Shown piece by piece: positions 60,211 through 64,000 of a stretch of DNA of 64,000 nucleotides (positions within the stretch are counted from its first letter, which is position 1; every line of letters starts with the position of its first letter). Under the pieces are notes generated by a model that saw nothing but the letters and a program-made list of their open reading frames with translations, made no database searches and was not told the DNA's origin. Origin of the DNA: CAZMZW01 sp964571135. GTDB taxonomy: Bacteria; Chloroflexota; Anaerolineae; Anaerolineales; Anaerolineaceae. Where the stretch lies: the NCBI GenBank assembly GCA_964571135.1, contig CAZMZW010000010.1, positions 1 to 64,000 on the forward strand, written 5' to 3'. The position numbers were made by a program, and so were the translations under genes.

Positions 60211-60912
60211 TTTATTTCGACAAAAGGGGATTTCTTCCTTATTCTCGCTTCCATTTAATGCAAGCTTGAAATATGGCGAAGGGTCAACAGTATTTTTAAA
60301 GGCAAGTTCATTTAGGAAATGACCCGATCCGTCATCTTTGACAATGGAAAAATGCAAATGAACGCCAACCGGGTTGTTGGGGTCACCGGAGTAATCACCT
60401 TGATAGCCAAGAAGTGTGCCTGCTTTGACATAAAGTTCTTTGGTGCCAGCTGGAAAAAGGGATGAGATAAAGGAATTGCCGGCTTCATTTGCCATGTGCG
60501 TGTAATAGGTCCAGATCTGCCGGCCTGGCTGGAGCGGGTCGTTGGGAATTCGGATAATTACTGATGATTTCCAATCCACCTGGCGGGTGAGGTAACCATC
60601 ATAAACTGCAACTACGGCAGTTTTTCCAATGGAAGTGCCGCTAAAAATATCAATCCCCTGGTGTTGATGACCGGGACGGAAAGAGTCATCCCAAAGGTAT
60701 CCCACCATCCCATCCGTGGGAAAAACAAAAGGTGCATCTGCACAACGCGCACCACCTTGGATTGTCCATTCCGGATGGCTTTGCGGATTATGCATCCATT
60801 CCGATAAATGTAACGATCTACCCGCGTTGCCCCAATGCCTGAAAAGGTAATAAGCAATCAAGCCAATAAAAACCAACAAGATAATAAGTAATACCCGAAT
60901 TAACATTTTCAT
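60208..60912 (-). CDS. M23-family peptidase, membrane anchored
   Basis: 234 aa. One N-terminal membrane helix (4-24), then a LytM-type domain with HQGIDIF (HxxxD zinc ligands) and VHLHFSI (HxH). Cuts peptidoglycan cross-bridges or acts on surface peptides. It follows miaB by 16 nt and is probably co-transcribed; the pairing has no obvious functional link. Its last bases include the -10 box of the DDAH-like gene. Confidence 0.9.
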   Translation of the reverse strand: MKMLIRVLLIILLVFIGLIAYYLFRHWGNAGRSLHLSEWMHNPQSHPEWTIQGGARCADAPFVFPTDGMVGYLWDDSFRPGHQHQGIDIFSGTSIGKTAVVAVYDGYLTRQVDWKSSVIIRIPNDPLQPGRQIWTYYTHMANEAGNSFISSLFPAGTKELYVKAGTLLGYQGDYSGDPNNPVGVHLHFSIVKDDGSGHFLNELAFKNTVDPSPYFKLALNGSENKEEIPFCRNK

Positions 60913-60928
60913 AGACTTTGATTAAACA

Positions 60929-62242
60929 TTAAAGGATTGCGATCATCGACCATGGACCAGCCCATTGGATCCGTACTTCTTTAACCTGGCCGCGAAGATC
61001 CTCGTCCGTTTCCACAAAAACCAATTTATTGGTGGGAGTGCGTCCGCGCCAGCGTTTTTTGATCTTGTTTTCAAATAATACCGGGACTATTGTTCCAAGG
61101 TAATGGCTGCTAATTTCAGTAGAAATGACCTCCTGGGCTTGTTCGATTTCCCGGAAGCGGCGCATTTTTTCATCAGTGGATACATCATCAACCATGTTTT
61201 GACTGGAGGGTGTGCCTGGACGGACTGAATAGCGCGCCACGTGGGTCATGTCCGGCTTGAATTGCTTTAATAAGGAAAGTGTATTTTCAAATTGGGTTGA
61301 AGTCTCGCCCGGGAAACCAACGATAATGTCTGTCGCGATCGAGACCTGGCTGAAACGACTGCGTATTTTTTGCACAATTTGCATGAATCGATCGACGCTA
61401 TATCCGCGGCGCATACGGAGAAGGACTTCATCGTCGCCCGCCTGGATGGGTAGTTCAAAATGAGGCATTAGCTTGGGCAGAGCTGCAACGGTATCCAGTA
61501 ATTCGTCCGTCATCCAAAGCGGATGTGAAGTCAGAAAGCGGATTCTTTTTATCCCTTCGATGGCACTCACCTGTTTGAGTAATTCACTGAGGTTAGGCAT
61601 TCCCAATTGGTCCTGACCATAGCGATCCACAATTTGACCCAGCAGGGTCACTTCGCGTACGCCGGAGTCAGCCAGCAACTGAATTTCGGTCAGGATTTCC
61701 TGGGAAGGACGGCTGTGTTCCCGCCCACGCCGTATCGGGATAACACAATAGCTGCAGGCGTGCGAACAACCATTTACTATGGGGATAAAGACTGATACCG
61801 CCTGCCCCTGCAGACTGATCGGTAATTGGTATTGCGTTTCCTTGTTCAGGATTTCATTTATTTGGATCTTATCCGTCAGTGCCAGTTGTTGGGATTGGCT
61901 ACTGAGAAAAGTGAGCAATGGGTCCGGGTCAGAAGGGGGCGAAAACACATCCACAAATGGAAATTGTTTTCTCAGGTCATCCGTTGACTGCATTCCCACC
62001 AGGCAGCCCATTAAATTAATAACAAGAGCGGGATTTTTTTGCTTTAGCGCTTTCAAAGAAGTCAGACGGCCAATGGCTTTGTCTTCGGCGCTCTTGCGCA
62101 CAACGCAGGTGTTTAAAACAATAACATCCGCCTCTTCCACAGTTGGGGTGTGCAGGTAGCCAAGTTGTTCTAAAAGCGCCGAAACTTGCATGGAGTCGGC
62201 GCTGTTCATCTGGCATCCTTCTGTCCAAATGTGGTATTTCAC
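60929..62242 (-). CDS. miaB: tRNA methylthiotransferase MiaB
   Basis: 437 aa from the GTG at 62242, which gives VKYHIWTEGCQMNSADS, the usual MiaB start; an upstream ATG at 62296 would add 18 residues across a promoter. N-terminal cluster cysteines in EGCQMN, NTCVVR and MGCLV, radical-SAM CxxxCxxC in GCSHACSYCVIP, and a C-terminal TRAM domain. It adds a methylthio group to i6A37 in tRNA. The GTG lies 6 nt after TATAAT. Confidence 0.93.
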   Translation of the reverse strand: MKYHIWTEGCQMNSADSMQVSALLEQLGYLHTPTVEEADVIVLNTCVVRKSAEDKAIGRLTSLKALKQKNPALVINLMGCLVGMQSTDDLRKQFPFVDVFSPPSDPDPLLTFLSSQSQQLALTDKIQINEILNKETQYQLPISLQGQAVSVFIPIVNGCSHACSYCVIPIRRGREHSRPSQEILTEIQLLADSGVREVTLLGQIVDRYGQDQLGMPNLSELLKQVSAIEGIKRIRFLTSHPLWMTDELLDTVAALPKLMPHFELPIQAGDDEVLLRMRRGYSVDRFMQIVQKIRSRFSQVSIATDIIVGFPGETSTQFENTLSLLKQFKPDMTHVARYSVRPGTPSSQNMVDDVSTDEKMRRFREIEQAQEVISTEISSHYLGTIVPVLFENKIKKRWRGRTPTNKLVFVETDEDLRGQVKEVRIQWAGPWSMIAIL

Positions 62243-62254
62243 GCGGCGATTATA
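62243..62254 (-). promoter_or_regulatory. -10 box adjoining the miaB start (leaderless type)
   Basis: TATAAT (62254 to 62249, minus strand), six nt, GTG. Supports the GTG start over the upstream ATG. Confidence 0.6.
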
Positions 62255-62307
62255 ACAGTAATTCAGACCAAATCGCTCCAATTTGAGACCATTCAAATGG
62301 GGTCTGG

Positions 62308-62319
62308 TACAATAGCCGC
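62308..62319 (+). promoter_or_regulatory. -10 box adjoining a start codon (leaderless type)
   Basis: TACAAT at 62308-62313, six nt, ATG at 62320. TTGAGA lies 19 nt further upstream. Confidence 0.55.
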
Positions 62320-63621
62320 ATGCAATTTCCGGATTATCTTCCTTACCAGCGTAAGAATCGATGGTTAAAATTTATCCTAATCGCCATTGCGGTTTTAATC
62401 GTACTAGCGGTATTAATTATGCAGAACCCCAGGGTTAACCGTGCTGTTTTCTGGCGATTGAAAATTGTCACCACTTTCATTGATTCGGTATTAAATCCGG
62501 TGGGCAAGTTGCCTACCCCGATGGTAAGCAATCAAAACATATTGATGACGGATCTGCCGACGCTCACCTCTGAACCTCAGAAAGAAACGCCTACTCCATC
62601 GGCTACTCTTGCACCTACTTTGACCCCGTCTCCGACCGCAGTGCCAACGCCGCTGCCATCCAGTGCGTCCATCAATCCCCCGCCTTACGACCCGATCCGC
62701 GATAAGGAAGATTTTAATAATTGTGGTCCAGCTACTTTGGCGCTCGCTTTGCGTTCTTATGGCTGGGTAGGGGACCAATATGATATTTCACAAGTGATCA
62801 AACCCAGCCGGGATGATTCCAATGTAAACGTCGAGGAATTGGTTTATTACGTCCGAACCCAGGCAGGCTGGCTGAATGCGGAGTTCCGCGTGGGTGGGAC
62901 GATCGATACCCTTCGTAAATATCTCTCCAATGGCATTCCGGTGATCATTGAAGAAACCTATATCACCGATCGCAATTATTTAATTAATGACGACCGATGG
63001 GCGGGTCATTATTTATTGCTCACCGGTTATGATGATAAAACCCGGCAGGTCACTGCCATGGACGTGCTGCTCGGACCTAATCAGCTGATCAGTTATGATA
63101 AGTTGGAAGAACACTGGCAGTCCTTTAATCACGTTTACATTCTTGTTTTCCGGCCTGAACAGGGAGACCTGGTGAAGACGCTGATGGGCGCAGAAGCGGA
63201 TGTTAAGGTCAATCGCGAGAATACTCTGGCAGATGCGCAAAAAGAAACCCAGATCAATCCTCAAAATGCTTTTGCCTGGTTCAATTTTGGCTCCAACCTG
63301 GTGGCTTTGGACAAATATAATGAGGCTGCCCAGTCCTATGACAAAGCGCGTTCCATTGGTTTACCATTGCGCATGCTGCGTTATCAGTTCGGCCCGTTTA
63401 TTGCGTATTTCCATGCCGGCCGGATAGATGATCTGATGGCACTGACCAAATATGCACTGGGCATCACCCGCGTTTCAGAAGAAGGGATGCTGTATCGCGG
63501 TTGGGCTTTTTATCGCACAGGTGACAAAACATCGGCGCTGACCTATTTCAGGAATGCATTGGATATGCATCCTGGTTATAAGGATGCCCTGTATGCGATT
63601 GACTACGTGACCAACAACTAA
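62320..63621 (+). CDS. C39-like peptidase with TPR region, membrane anchored
   Basis: 433 aa. Basic start, membrane helix (16-35), Thr/Pro linker (PTPSATLAPTLTPSPTAVPT), then a papain-like domain with Cys in DFNNCGPATLALALRSYGW and His in WAGHYLLLTGYDD, and TPR units (FAWFNFGSNLVALDKYNEAA, GDKTSALTYFRNALDMHPGY). Paralogue of the protein at 50496. Divergent from miaB; the next gene follows by 2 nt. Confidence 0.88.
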   Translation: MQFPDYLPYQRKNRWLKFILIAIAVLIVLAVLIMQNPRVNRAVFWRLKIVTTFIDSVLNPVGKLPTPMVSNQNILMTDLPTLTSEPQKETPTPSATLAPTLTPSPTAVPTPLPSSASINPPPYDPIRDKEDFNNCGPATLALALRSYGWVGDQYDISQVIKPSRDDSNVNVEELVYYVRTQAGWLNAEFRVGGTIDTLRKYLSNGIPVIIEETYITDRNYLINDDRWAGHYLLLTGYDDKTRQVTAMDVLLGPNQLISYDKLEEHWQSFNHVYILVFRPEQGDLVKTLMGAEADVKVNRENTLADAQKETQINPQNAFAWFNFGSNLVALDKYNEAAQSYDKARSIGLPLRMLRYQFGPFIAYFHAGRIDDLMALTKYALGITRVSEEGMLYRGWAFYRTGDKTSALTYFRNALDMHPGYKDALYAIDYVTNN

Positions 63622-63623
63622 CC

Positions 63624-64000
63624 ATGGCCCTGGATATCCAAAAGATTAAGGCAATCTGCTTTGACATCGACGGGACGCTGAGCGATACGGATAATCAAAT
63701 GATCGCCCAGGTGCAGCGCTGGTTATCCCCCATGCGATATTTTGTCGATCAAGAAGCCTTGCCCATCATTGCGCGAAGGTTAGTGATGGCATTGGAGTCA
63801 CCGGTCAATATCGTATTTGAATGGCTGGACAGGCTCCATATGGATAAAATCCTTACCTGGATTATGGACCGATTTACTGGCCGGGGATATCGAAAACGTA
63901 ATCAATTCCTGCTGGTTGATGGGGTTATTCCCATGCTGGATTCGCTTTCAAAAAAATACCCGCTGGCAATCGTCAGTGCCAGGGATGAGGGATCTGCCAT
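63624..64000 (+). CDS. HAD-family phosphatase (5' part, runs off the window)
   Basis: Begins MALDIQKIKAICFDIDGTLS; the DxDGT motif I is intact, unlike the HAD gene at 39020. IVSARDEGSA is the motif II region. 125 codons are visible. It starts 2 nt after the peptidase stop, so the two are co-transcribed. Confidence 0.85.
   Translation, partial: MALDIQKIKAICFDIDGTLSDTDNQMIAQVQRWLSPMRYFVDQEALPIIARRLVMALESPVNIVFEWLDRLHMDKILTWIMDRFTGRGYRKRNQFLLVDGVIPMLDSLSKKYPLAIVSARDEGSA

Overview
The window looks like a bacterial chromosome segment from the Chloroflexota, probably an Anaerolineae-like anaerobe. This rests on gene content and style only: large PAS/GAF sensor proteins, lipoproteins with threonine/proline-rich linkers after the lipobox, a standalone cobalamin-binding mutase subunit with MeaB, an alpha-glucan phosphorylase, and several promoters whose -10 box lies 6-7 nt before the start codon. 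No rRNA, tRNA or CRISPR array was seen, so placement is an inference.

Layout. (1) 0.2-15.6 kb: a signalling cluster, all on the + strand. It holds two histidine kinase/response regulator pairs whose regulator genes are 99.8% identical, an orphan NMT1/THI5-like binding lipoprotein, a DUF3068-type membrane protein, a 1225-aa REC-GAF-PAS-HD-GYP protein and two membrane GGDEF proteins. The theme is cyclic-di-GMP. (2) 16.0-29.9 kb: a phage-derived head/packaging cassette, all +: terminase small and large subunits, GH25 endolysin, portal, a protease-capsid fusion with a nested internal start, connector-like proteins, a holin candidate and a fibre-like protein. Integrase, repressor, replication genes, tape measure and tail sheath are absent. 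(3) 29.9-39.6 kb: lipoproteins (DUF3048, GIN/DUF2807, TolB-like), a YcgN-type cysteine-cluster protein, a UbiA prenyltransferase, a two-subunit CoA-transferase with a P5C-type aldehyde dehydrogenase (amino-acid catabolism), and two small phosphatases. (4) 39.6-44.2 kb: a repeat-rich, AT-rich defence island with an McrBC-like pair, an XRE regulator with a palindromic operator, and a remnant of a type IIG-like restriction-modification enzyme. (5) 44.2-64 kb: a coupled sbcD-sbcC-glycosyltransferase-glycosyltransferase operon, two paralogous C39-like peptidase/TPR proteins, a YcaQ/AlkX-type DNA glycosylase, an ABC exporter, glucan phosphorylase, a B12 mutase domain plus MeaB, a DDAH-like hydrolase, an M23 peptidase, MiaB and a partial HAD hydrolase.

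The most unusual feature is a dispersed family of ~75-nt elements ('E elements', nine + strand copies and one degenerate minus-strand copy). Each has a 9-bp hairpin with an ANGR-type tetraloop, a conserved purine linker, and a second two-step stem closed by a TTCNN-type pentaloop. The stem sequences differ between copies but stay paired, so the structure rather than the sequence is conserved. In the phage cassette the elements sit just before gene starts. In three cases the element lies between a diverged duplicate of the downstream gene's first codons and the real start, creating short leader ORFs that end on or near that start; in one case the element's 3' strand is itself the Shine-Dalgarno sequence. 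I do not recognise this family. Four other small palindromic repeat families are also present, some inserted in frame inside genes.
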